A stretch of 64,000 nucleotides of DNA from Pomphorhynchus laevis (Eukaryota > Acanthocephala > Palaeacanthocephala > Echinorhynchida > Pomphorhynchidae): the NCBI GenBank assembly GCA_012934845.2, contig WNNJ02003706.1, positions 1 to 64,000 of the forward strand. Direction: 5' to 3'. The notes beneath the pieces were generated by a model, which saw nothing but the letters and a program-made list of their open reading frames with translations, was not told where the DNA came from and ran no database searches. Below are positions 41,174 to 50,194 of the stretch, piece by piece. How positions within the stretch are numbered: position 1 is the stretch's first letter; each line of letters starts with the position of its first letter. The position numbers and the translations under genes are program-made.

Positions 41174-41425
41174 TCAATGCATGTTCCTAAAATAATCAAT
41201 GAGAAATTTTCTGTTAATATCAATCTCGTTGTATGGTTTAAGCATGTCCCGATTTAAACCACTTAATGTTGGATGATATGGAAGTAAGAATACTTTTTTG
41301 TTTTGTTTTGTTCCGACTTTATTTAATATTTCATTCCTTGTTATACTTCGCACTTTCTGTAGCTCCTGATCAATTTGACATTTATGATAACCTCTCTTCA
41401 TAAGATATTTAATTACTTTTTTCAA
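41174..41425 (-). mobile_element. PLE fragment, RT-to-endonuclease linker
   Basis: Minus-strand frame: KYLMKRGYHKCQIDQELQKV, RSITRNEILNKVGTKQNKKV, FLLPYHPTLSGLNRDMLKPY. The L..RGY...I...........YHP....L pattern is the region between RT thumb and GIY-YIG in canonical PLEs. It may be the far part of the PLE at 43735-44330, the two being separated by an RLE-type LINE. Confidence 0.75.
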
Positions 41426-41457
41426 ACATACTAAAAATTACAAATAATAAATTGTGT

Positions 41458-43735
41458 CTAAGTCTTGTCTATCGCTCGTCCCCTAACCGTGACCAGAACG
41501 CAACTAGCGTTACCGCGTTGGATGGCAACTCTCAGCCTATGCAGCAGGAAATCTGTGGACCGCCGCTCTCCGGTCACTGCTGCTATCCGCCGACCTATTT
41601 CGTGCATTAGGCCTTCCGCCTCTGGGCCCAACGCACCAAGCGTTTCCACGGCGACCGGCACAAAATTGTAGATTGGTGTCAGGAAGGTGTATTTTCTGCG
41701 CTTCTTGTCTTCTGCTCCCTTGGCTACCGCTCCCGGTGTGGTCACAGCTGTATTTAGATGACTCGGTCCCGAGGATAGCAAATACAAATACAATTGTTAG
41801 TCTTAAGCCAAACACCTGCCACTTGACCGTCGAGTCAGTGACAATCTATCCGGCCGCCTGTCACCATGTTGCACCAGTGATTTCGGCCCCAGACGCGATG
41901 GGATTTCTGCCGACATCAGTGCACGCTTAATGAGATCGTTGACTGCGCTGTGGCGTGACAGTCTGCTGATAGACAGACTGACAAATACAATTGTTAGTCT
42001 TAAGCCAAACACCTGCCACTTGATCGTCGAGTCAGTGACAATCTATTCGGCCGCCTGTCACCATGCAACGCCAGTGATTTCGGATCCAGACGCGATGGAA
42101 TTTCTGCCGACATCAGTGCACGCTTGATGAGATCGTTGACTGCGCTGTGGCGTGACAGTCTGCCGATAGACTTGTGGCAGCTGAGCCCATGTCGTTCGCC
42201 GGAATGAGGTGCAGTAGCCGCAATTAGACGCGCTTTCCTCGTCTGGTCAAGTGCAGCTGACAACACCATCGCTCCCTGGACAGTAACCAACGGAGTATCA
42301 CGGAATTTATGTTCTGTAGCGAAGGACGGTTAGACTAGCATGAAACCCGTTTGAGACTGCCATTCGGTCACTGCAGTAGTGTATGTCAGTTCGCTGATAC
42401 CGCATTAGTCATTTAGTCGCCCTCTCAGGATCCGAGTTATGAGTGTTTGCGACCCGGCGACCGATGATAAGAAGGCCGGTAGAGCAATATCCGTCGCTCT
42501 CCTGATGCCGAGTCCGCCGTTAGCAACCGGTAGTGATGCCTGGTCCCGTGCCCCAGTCCTTCCTCACAATATTGAGGAAGGACTGCAATGACGACCGAAT
42601 TTCGTTGTCGTATTCAAACAACAGCTGCTTCCTGTAGCATGGCGCGCTGCGTAGAGTGAACATCGTCTTCGGTATCGCGAAGCAGTTTTTTAGCAGGAAC
42701 AGCGCATTGTGAGCGTATAGAAGAGAAAGCCAGCTAGACATGCGTTGTAATTCATGCAGTTTTATTTCCAATGTCTTGTCCACGCTCTTCTCTCATCCGA
42801 TTGGTGCTCCAATAAACATTGATGATGCTGGGTCGACGTGTTTGACGTCTGGAGCGACTGCCTTGAAACTTCTCACAACATCGTTGTCGTCAGTAATGAG
42901 CTCACACTTGCCAACATTGATGACGAGTCCCAGCTCCTTTCCCCGCGCCGTCAACATACTCCAGTCTGAGAGCAACGTGTTCACATCACCACCTCACGAG
43001 GCATCATCCATGTACCAGATATTGCAATCGGACTTGATGCGCTTTGTCAGTGTCAATGCAGTCAGACAGAAGAGCAGCGGACCGAAATGATCGCCTTGCT
43101 GTGGTCCCTAGTCTGATATCAACGTATACTGGCCGAAACGTAGGAACGATTTGCTGGAGACACAGCTGGACAGGTAGCTCTCCGCCTATTACTGTCAACA
43201 TCGCATCGCGGCTCAGAGTATTGAAAGAGTTTGCGAAGTCGATTTTCAACATAGCCTGTCCACTGCCAATGTTCGCTAGATAGCAGCGAGCTGCGTGTGC
43301 AACTGCAACTGATCCGTGTTGAAACCCGAAGCCAAGTTGAGATGGTGCCAATTTCGCGACTACCTCGTTCTTCACAGCGCGACAGACGGCCTTCGATACA
43401 AGACGGCGGAGTGTGAAGCTTACTGTTATATGTCTGACACCTCCTCCCTTCTTTGCTAGTGCACATAACGATGCACCGTGCAAGATTTGCCTCACAGTTG
43501 TCGGGAATCTACCAGCCAGGCACATGTTGCTGAAGTCCGTTAGCGAAGCTATCAGCTGCTGTCCAGCGGAGCCTGTGAGCGGACTCGTCATATCTTTAAG
43601 ATGTTGATGACGAAGGCCGTCAAGTCCTCCTGCTGAACCTGCTGGGAATGTCTTGATCGCAGCAGCAATATCTCTATAAGTTAGCGTAAGTGTAAGATGC
43701 GAGCTGTGCGCGTTGCCATGGCATTCTGTTTAATG
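41458..43735 (-). pseudogene. RLE-type LINE, second family, broken 5'-truncated copy
   Basis: Minus strand. In order: PAGSAGGLDGLRHQHLKDM, CALAKKGGGVRHITVSFTLR, SGQAMLKIDFANSFNTLSRD (first catalytic Asp), WYMDDAS near 43004-43020 (YMDD), a thumb (LYAHNALFLLKNCFAIPK), THGLSC.K..GRLSRH (zinc knuckle), GDRRPDRLSLTRRSSGRCL (restriction-like endonuclease core) and the tail FVPVAVETLGALGPEAEGLM with FLLHRLRVAIQRGNA. This order (RT, CCHC, PD-type nuclease, VA.QRGNA tail) marks a widespread invertebrate RLE-LINE type distinct from the 57.8 kb family. GC content is much higher than the flanks, suggesting a younger insertion or different origin. It is interrupted by stops (one just after YMDDAS), frameshifts and a 197-bp tandem duplication. 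Confidence 0.85.
41787..42180. repeat. 197-bp tandem duplication inside the RLE-type LINE
   Basis: The unit beginning AATACAATTGTTAGTCTTAA occurs from about 41787 and again 197 bases later, with a few per cent divergence. It duplicates the zinc-knuckle to endonuclease segment. Confidence 0.9.
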
Positions 43736-44330
43736 GTAAGTTTGATTTCTTCGAATTTTCTCAAAAAATCATCGGTATATTCAATATGAGCTTTGATATT
43801 TTGTAAAAGTGGTTTTAATTTGAAATGTACTCATCTAGATAAGGCTTCAGTAGGAGTTCCTATACAGCTTACTATTGGTCAGCCAGGGAACGTTATTTTG
43901 TCTTTGTGTATTTTGGGTAACATATAGAACTTCATTGCTAGATTGCTTCCTGTTAGTAATTTTGCGACTGCTATTGTGTTAAGCTCATCTTTATAGGAGT
44001 TTGGATACAAACTCCAAGACACGTTCAGATGCTTGTGCACGAACTTCACTTGATGATTGTGAATCTGTGTCTAAATTGAGGTGTCGTCTTGCTTCTGATA
44101 TGTATTCGTTTCGATCCGAGAATACAATCTTTCCACGATTATCAGCTAGTTTAATGACAGTCTTTCCGATTTTTTAATTTGTTTAAAGCTTTAACTTTTG
44201 TTCTTGTGAGATTGAGCTGAGATCAATAATTTGGAGGAATATTTGAATATTTCATAAATACCTTCTTCCCATTTCATTTATTGCAGCATTCTTCGATGTG
44301 GTGTCTTCTAAAGATTGAAAACATTTAATA
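43735..44330 (-). mobile_element. PLE fragment, RT N-terminal part (third family)
   Basis: Minus strand: VIKLADNRGKIVFSDRNEYI, SEARRHLNLDTDSQSS, then in another frame MKFYMLPKIHKDKITFPGWP, IVSCIGTPTEALSR and LQNIKAHIEYTDDFLRKFEE. FYMLPKIHK...GRPIVS...PTE.LS and ..DT.DFL.. are the PLE RT hallmarks (Penelope/Poseidon-like group). Broken. It ends exactly where the RLE-type LINE begins. Confidence 0.85.
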
Positions 44331-44394
44331 CACGTTTGTCGGATAATCTTCATTTGAAATACTGGGATACCGCAAATTCTAACAGATGCCTTTA

Positions 44395-44560
44395 AAATAA
44401 AGCACAAGGCAGCCGAAACACCTGATGGCAGTTCACACTACTGATAATTGCTGCCGGCTACCATCAGATCGTCTAAAAGTGATAACGAAGTCTGCTCTGC
44501 TTGTAATCGAACTCCGGTTTTTGGCAAAATTCTTGATTATACAACTGTAGCTTGTAAGCT
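44395..44560 (+). repeat. AGGCARCC repeat family, copy 3
   Basis: AAGGCAGCCGAAACACC, CTACTGATAATTGCTGCCGG and GATCGTCTAAAAGTGA match copies 1 and 2. GGCAGC (44408-44413) pairs with GCTGCC (44450-44455). CTGATGG (44422-44428) also pairs with CCATCAG (44460-44466). Confidence 0.65.
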
Positions 44561-44591
44561 CCCGGAGAACAGTGTGAACCATTCAGCTCTT

Positions 44592-44592
<1 letters not shown>

Positions 44593-44656
<64 letters not shown>
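44593..44656. repeat. (TA)n microsatellite
   Basis: About 32 TA units. As at 1012, it lies between an AGGCARCC-family repeat and a hammerhead-like motif within a few hundred bases. Confidence 0.95.
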
Positions 44657-44658
<2 letters not shown>

Positions 44659-44686
44659 TGATCTATATATATTTGTTCTGATTTTA

Positions 44687-44714
44687 GTGATAAAGGCGTG
44701 AACGCCGAAACGTA
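44687..44714 (+). ncRNA. Hammerhead-like motif
   Basis: GTGATAA (44687-44693), A, GGCG, TGAA loop, CGCC (44703-44706), GAAAC (44707-44711), GTA. Perfect 4-bp stem II. The core differs from CTGANGA at its first base and second G. Confidence 0.45.
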
Positions 44715-45018
44715 AAAAAATGCATTTACTTTGTTTTTGCTGGTGTTACAATTTGAAAACTTATAATTTTGCACTTTATAAGAAGTCTTAGCCGATGGTG
44801 TTAATTATTATGATCGATATATATATATAACCTGCCCTGGGACACACAATAGTGTACTCGTAAATAAATCACTATATTTTCCTCATAAAGAGGCATAAAC
44901 ACCAGGCAGCATCCAATATATCTTCATCAGACTAAGAAATAGAACCGAATTATTCTCGCAATATTCAAAGTCGCTACGTATGACCAGTCATCCCTACGTG
45001 TGACGACAAACTTCAACA

Positions 45019-45060
45019 ACGGTATGCGCGTTTCGCTCTAACGGAGCTCATTAGTACCGT
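45019..45060 (-). ncRNA. Hammerhead-like motif, left arm
   Basis: Minus strand: stem I ACGGTA (45060-45055), CTAATGA (45054-45048), stem II GCTC/GAGC with CGTTA loop (45047-45035), GAAA (45034-45031), CGCGCA, then TACCGT (45024-45019), a perfect six-pair match to stem I. Two core bases are changed (CTAATGA; C for the U before the cleavage site). Confidence 0.65.
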
Positions 45061-45234
45061 GACTTTAATAATCATCTATAGGCACCTTAACACACGCTTA
45101 AACAAAGTTTATAGCTCGAAAAACAGAACTACCCTTAATCTGAATCATCGGAGGGAATTTAGCATAAGATCTGTGCATGGCAGTGACTATTGCAGTTTAA
45201 CCATGCATCAGACACTAAATTCCTTTTAACAGAA

Positions 45235-45702
45235 TTAAATCAGCTAACTGAGTCTACGTATTGTTATATAATTATAAAATAAACAAAACATAATAATGCT
45301 AAATCAAAATTTAATAATTAAATAATAAAATTAATAATTGTTTTTAGATTTTTTATAATTTAAATCAAGTTAAAAAATAAAAATAAAAATAAAAAATAAA
45401 AAATAAAATTTAAAATAAACGTCATTTTTATGAATTGACTAATAAATAACAGACGTTGTATCAGAATAAGAATTAGAGGTCATCAGGAGGAACTGCTATG
45501 CTATCAGGTTTCGGCCCCTAACTCCTCTACCCAACATAGCAGCGGGGCCAAATACATGCTAATGATATATTTCCTCTGAAATAACTATCTAGTATCTTAT
45601 TCCAATGCAAAGTATATTATTTATTATCCATCCATAAAAATTAGCCACTTAAGAGTTTAAATTTATTACTTTATATTACTTCATTTGCCACTTAAGAGTT
45701 TA
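45235..45702 (-). mobile_element. PLE-A copy A12, insertion with a preserved empty site
   Basis: Begins TTAAATCAGCTAACTGAGTC (family 3' end) and ends after GCCACTTAAGAGTTTAA. It splits the terminal-repeat sequence AACAGAA|ATACTG, which is uninterrupted in the right arm (reverse of CAGTATTTCTGTT near 46008-46020). At most 2-3 bp could be target duplication. 5'-truncated, non-coding. Confidence 0.85.
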
Positions 45703-46187
45703 AATACTGTTTTACAGGAACACTTTCAAGTGTACAAATATTTGTAATATAATTTGTTGTTACACCTGCCATGGGACACTCGATGGTGTACTCGTAAATA
45801 AATCACTATATTTTCCTCATAAAGAGGCATAAACACCAGACTATTTCTTAGTCTGATGAGGATCAATAGGATGCTGCCTGGTGTTTATGCTTCTTAATGA
45901 GGAAAATATAGTGATTTATTTACGAGTACACCATTGAGTGTCCCAGGGCAGGTGTAACAACAAATTATATTACATATATATGTACACTTGAAAGTGTCCC
46001 TGTAAAACAGTATTTCTGTTAAAAGGAATTTAGTGCCTGATGCATGGTTAAACTGCAATAGTCACTGCCATGCACAGATCTTATGCTAAATTCCCTCCGA
46101 TGATTCAGATTAAGGGTAGTTCTGTTTTTCGAGCTTTAAACTTTGTTAAAGCGTGTGTTAAGGTGCCTATAGATGATTATTAAAGTG

Positions 46188-46229
46188 ACGGCACTGATAA
46201 GCTCCGTTAGAGCGAAACGCGTATACCGT
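46188..46229 (+). ncRNA. Hammerhead-like motif, right arm
   Basis: Stem I ACGGCA (46188-46193), CTGATAA (46194-46200), stem II GCTC/GAGC with CGTTA loop (46201-46213), GAAA (46214-46217), CGCGTA with predicted cleavage after A46223, then TACCGT (46224-46229). Stem I has one A-C mismatch; the core has G to A once. With the left arm it defines an ancestral unit with a perfect consensus. Confidence 0.7.
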
Positions 46230-46523
46230 TGTTGAAGTTTGTCGTCACACATAGGATGACTGGGCATACGTAGCGACTTTGAATATTGCGAGAATAATTC
46301 GGTTCTATTTCTTAGTCTGATGAAGATATATTGGATGCTGCCTGGTGTTTATGCCTCTTTATGAGGAAAATATAGTGATTTATTTAACGAGTACACCATT
46401 GAGTGTCCCAGGGCAGGTGTAACAACAAATTATATATATATATAATTTTATTTTATATACATATATATATTCCATGGAATAATTGGTATACTCAGATAAA
46501 CAGAGATACAGAATATTATTTTT

Positions 46524-46551
46524 GACGTTTCGCCCTACTGGGCTTTATCAA
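46524..46551 (-). ncRNA. Hammerhead-like motif at PLE 3' end
   Basis: Minus strand: TTGATAA (46551-46545), A, GCCC, AGTA loop, GGGC (46535-46532), GAAACGTC (46531-46524). GAAACGTC with its very short stem III is the form known from dimeric hammerheads of PLE-type repeats. It lies 100 bp past the end of a PLE endonuclease on the same strand. Confidence 0.6.
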
Positions 46552-46648
46552 TCTAAAATAGGCACATTTACAAATAAGTCAAGCTAAAATTTATAAAAAT
46601 AAAAATGTTTAAAATGAACGGCAACAGCCCTATAGCGATTGCGGCATC

Positions 46649-47235
46649 TCACGTAATATATTGCCAATTGAGAGGTTTGTTGTCATTACATTTATACGGG
46701 CTATCACTATATAGCATACCTACTATTTGCTGTTCTAGTGATAACCGTCTTCTTTCATTCGTAAGATCACTTTCAAATATTTGGTATGTCATGCAGTCGA
46801 ATTGCTGTGATCTAGTGAATGTAACGCAGCACTATCCGAGGCATTATTCTTGCCAATTTGGGATCGTCGTAATTTCAACCGTCTAGACAACATTTGCGTA
46901 GTTTGACCGACGTATTGTTTATTGCAACCGCTTACTATACATGTCCTAACGTATATATTATTTTTGCTTTTGCAGTTATTTCTGCCGCGTATTTGCATTC
47001 TCACTCAATTTCGCGCGGATTCAATTTGTTGCGACATCGTCATTACTTTACATGTTAAACATCTCCTATCTCCGCATTGTGAGCTACCTACTACATCATT
47101 TCTCTCACAACAATTTAAACTAGATGAAATTAGTAATCTGGATAATTTGTTGGGCATTTTAAATATAACTCCAATTTTAGAGCTAGGCTTATATATATCT
47201 GTTTTATTGAACCGGTTGTTTACAAGATCACCCAT
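46649..47235 (-). mobile_element. PLE fragment with zinc motif and GIY-YIG endonuclease
   Basis: Minus strand: SSKIGVIFKMPNKLSRLLIS, CGDRRCLTCKVMTM (C-x4-C-x2-C), then NNIYVRTCIVSGCNKQYVGQ, TTQMLSRRLKLRRSQI, ALHSLDHSN and, in another frame, the tail DCMTYQIFESDLTNERRRLS and SPYKCNDNKPLNWQYI, ending about 46649. This is the complete C-terminal module of a canonical PLE: Cys motif, GIY-YIG (IYV..., YVGQT), R-x3-L, and C-terminal helix. Broken. The RT part is missing. Confidence 0.88.
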
Positions 47236-47239
47236 TGAT

Positions 47240-48185
47240 GATGCTTTCTATTTAATAATATCTATTAAAATCGTGATAATAATGTAATAAACACAAAATT
47301 GTGTTTATTTTGTGTTTATGTATAATTATTTTTGTATATTATTTTTGTTTATATATATGTATATATATTGCATAATAGTGATCTCTAGAAAAGTGATCTC
47401 CAGATCACCTAATAGTGATCTCCATCATGATCTCCAGAAACTGCATTGTACGAGATGCTCTCTGGCATGCTTTTTATAGATTGTATCGTATGAGATCATG
47501 AAGATCGATTATAATCGCGACTGGTGATCCTTTGATGGATGCTTATTTATGTATTGGATAATTGCTAGGTCACACGAGGTGACTTTTGCATTTAAAACCA
47601 GCTACGGAATCCTTCATGATATCCAATTACATACACCCTGACTACTAACGGCCACATTGCCACAGCCGTTTTCGTTTCGCCCGCTTTTTGCCCCATGTTG
47701 GTAGCCCCGGGCTCATCAGAAGGCTGACTACCAACTCTTCGTCTCTTGAAATTTGACTTATCCGAGATTCGAGGCTTCGCTCTCCTACTTGGCTTGCGCT
47801 CTTGACTGCTAGGCTACGAATCTAGGATTACCAGATTTCACACAGTATATGAAACCTTCCATCATGATCTTAAGACTCTGCATTGTCCGAGATGCTCTCT
47901 GACATGATTATTATAGGTTGTATCTATTTTTGGCTTATTTTGTAAAAATGTTTAGGAGCATTGTCTTCATCTATTGACACTTTGTAATTTTCATTTTACC
48001 CGAGATTGATGACTTGATATCTGCCCTTCGATTTGTTAATCGTCGTTCAATTGGCATTTTGTTTCACCAACATATTGTTGTTTACAACTCTTACAGGTTG
48101 CTAGATATAACTAAGTTATATGAAACTAAGTTATAATTCTTCAAATCATAATCTCTTATCCATATACTTATGTCTTCTTAAATAT
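47240..48185. other. Gene-poor stretch with a GC-rich island
   Basis: Direct repeats around AGTGATCTCCAGATCACC and GAGATGCTCTCTGRCATG (47390-47470 and 47880-47910). The GC-rich island (47650-47830) holds a hammerhead-like motif. No gene. Confidence 0.5.
47663..47726 (-). ncRNA. Hammerhead-like motif with intact core strings
   Basis: Minus strand: stem I CAGCC (47726-47722), TT, CTGATGA (47719-47713), GCCCG (47712-47708), a 24-base loop that itself can pair, CGGGC (47683-47679), GAAAC (47678-47674), then GGCTG (47667-47663), which pairs with stem I. Both CTGATGA and GAAA are exact. The segment between GAAAC and stem I is A-rich and lacks a clear GTC triplet, so cleavage is uncertain. Confidence 0.6.
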
Positions 48186-48189
48186 CTTC

Positions 48190-48740
48190 ATTGTATCAGG
48201 TCAAGAGGGATCACAGTGAAGCCTCCTTCTTAGCAACGTATCTTCCTCCAGCCACCAGCGAATTAGGTCTTGAGAGGTTGTCTGTTGTTGGCGCTACTGC
48301 TCAGTGTAAATGGGTTTCAACAACCACATCTTATGAAGCAGTGCTATGTAGAGAAGAGAATTTGTTGTAGAGAAATGAAAGGTGGGCGAAGGTGGTTTAT
48401 GAATAAGATAGTTGATCCTGGCTCTGCGAAGTGCTGTATTAATCCAACGACCAGTTCTGTCGTTGAAATCACCAAGTAACATATCATAACCGCTTCCCAA
48501 TATTCGATCCAGGAGGTCACAGTTCTTGCGCATTTATCCTGGCCGAATATAGACATTATCTATGCTAATACGCTTACAGTTCTTACTGAGTGATATAATT
48601 AAACAAAATAGGGCTGGACAAGAGTAGTTTAAAAAGAGGGATACTCTTAAGGAGCTCTTCACTAGGGTTAAAATACCTTTTGATGAAGAGGAGTGAGGGG
48701 GTTATGTACGGAGTAAAAGCGGTGTAATACCTAATCAAAA
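48190..48740 (-). pseudogene. LINE-J fragment, ORF2 endonuclease part
   Basis: Minus strand, matching residues about 55-220 of the 30760 ORF2: LLDRILGSGYDMLLGDFNDR, TGRWINTALRRARINYLIHK and LLHKMWLLKPIYTEQ. Stops and frame changes occur upstream. It is separated from the ORF1 fragment at 49290 by a PLE-A insert on the same strand. Confidence 0.9.
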
Positions 48741-48744
48741 TTTG

Positions 48745-49272
48745 ATAATTAAATAATAAATAATTAAATAATTTTTCATAATAAATAATGGTTTTTAAGA
48801 TTTTATATTATTTATATCAAGTTAACATAAAATATTGAAATTCAAAATAAAAGTTAATTTTTATGAATTGACTATTAACAAACGTTGTATTAGAATAAGG
48901 ATTAGAATTCACCAGAAGGAACTTATATCTTATCAGATTTCAGCCCCTATTTCTCGGCCCAGCGTAGCAGCGGGGCTAAATACATGCTAATGACGTATTT
49001 CTTCTGATGAAATTTGACTATCTTGTATCTTATTATAATACACAATATATTATTCATTATATCCTGAAAATTTTCCGCTAATGATTTTAAATTTATTTTT
49101 TATATTATTGCTAATTTAAATATTTTACTATTTTCTGTTTGATTTTATTTTTATAGTAGCCCAGTTTAAAATATGCAGTTATTAAATTATTTTATTGATT
49201 CTGAAGAAAGTCCATATCTTTATAAATTATTGCAATTCTTAAAATTTCATTATGCAATGTATTATATTTAAT
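48745..49272 (-). mobile_element. PLE-A copy A13, inserted in a LINE-J copy
   Basis: Carries the GTTGTATTAGAATAAGGATT, CAGCGTAGCAGCGGGGC and ATGCAGTTATTAAATTATTT blocks in PLE-A order. Its left end lacks the AAATCAGCT terminus; the right end breaks off in the thumb region. Confidence 0.75.
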
Positions 49273-49289
49273 AATAGTCGCTTGCATTA

Positions 49290-50165
49290 CGGGCGATATC
49301 TTCATCTCCCTAGGTTCGGGGCGCCATTTCCCATTCCTTTCCTTTTCGGGATAGCTTAAAAGAGGATAGGCTTTTTGTCGAGGTTCCACGACGCTTTTTG
49401 GACACGTGGGCTGTCTTAGTTGGTGTCGGAGACGTTGATGAAGACGGACTCTGTACCGCAGAACCAATCTTTGCCGTTAACGTGAGAATCAACTCCTACA
49501 ACTTCGTAACGGAGACATGATGCTTGTTATTAATAAATCTAATGATGTCCAGCTCAGACATCCTCTTGTCGGTATTACAAGCTTCGGCGAAGTTAGACCG
49601 AATCGTCGGCTCACCACAATGCTTCTTTGTGTAGTTTTTAAAACTACTGCATTTGTGTGACTACGCAATGTGGTCCTCCTTCGCAATTCGAATAATGCTG
49701 AGGACTATCGCATTTACCAGTGTTTTCGTTCTCCGAACCAAATACCCCTGTCATGAACAGAATACATAAGACATCATGATCCCCAATGCTCCCACTTATG
49801 ACAGTTGTTGCATCGGGTAGGTCAGGTGGTCTGCATCCACTAGCGTAAACAAAAGATTATGCCCCATGAAGGGGTTAAAGGTCGATTTCACTAGGCATTC
49901 GTCAACATCTACAGAGGTGGAGCAAAAACAACTGGAATAGGCAGGCCGTTCCTTCCCGTAATGAAGCGGATGTTGGTCAATTTATACTGCTGTAGCAGGA
50001 TTTGAATATCATCAGCCGACAGGAAGGACGGTATATTAGAAATTTTTAAAGACGTCTGGATATGCTTAAAGGAATTGTGCCGGAGTTTGAAAGGTTTTCA
50101 TTGAAGAATTCCAAATATGCAATAGCCAGGTTGAGAGGTGCAAAAAGATATCCGCACCTCAAAAT
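49290..50165 (-). pseudogene. LINE-J fragment, ORF1
   Basis: Minus strand, decayed: TSLKISNIPSFLSADDIQIL, FITGRNGLPIPVVFAPPL, VDADHLTYP, CNNCHKWEHWGS. These match ATLKINNFPPFATEEDIIAL, GKKGQAIPIAF, VDADDLTYPHCNGCHLWGHW of the intact ORF1. The C-terminal part keeps a basic SKKRRGTSTKSLSSFK stretch. More than five stops or shifts. Confidence 0.85.
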
Positions 50166-50194
50166 ATCTGATTGAATTAAAAATTACCCTTTGC

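Larger units (their letters stand above)
44825..46440. repeat. Head-to-head pair of hammerhead-bearing terminal repeats
   Basis: 44825-45234 is the reverse complement of about 46013-46440. 45711-45840 is the reverse complement of about 45883-46012, so the whole is a large palindrome centred near 45850, broken on the left by a PLE-A insert. On the plus strand TAGTCTGATGARGAT...GGATGCTGCCTGGTG occurs at 45850 and again at 46313, giving a 463-bp direct period, a tandem of the same unit. Landmarks: AGTGATTTATTTACGAGTAC, GAGTGTCCCAGGGCAGG, TTTAGTGCCTGATGCATGG. Inference: a PLE pseudo-LTR or retrozyme-like unit. Confidence 0.8.

Noticed and set aside
44448-44681. Open frame ending in an Ile-Tyr run
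   Set aside because: Translation of a (TA)n microsatellite plus a repeat.
46313-46335. TAGTCTGATGAAGATA as a hammerhead core
   Set aside because: No GAAA with a complementary stem follows at a plausible distance.
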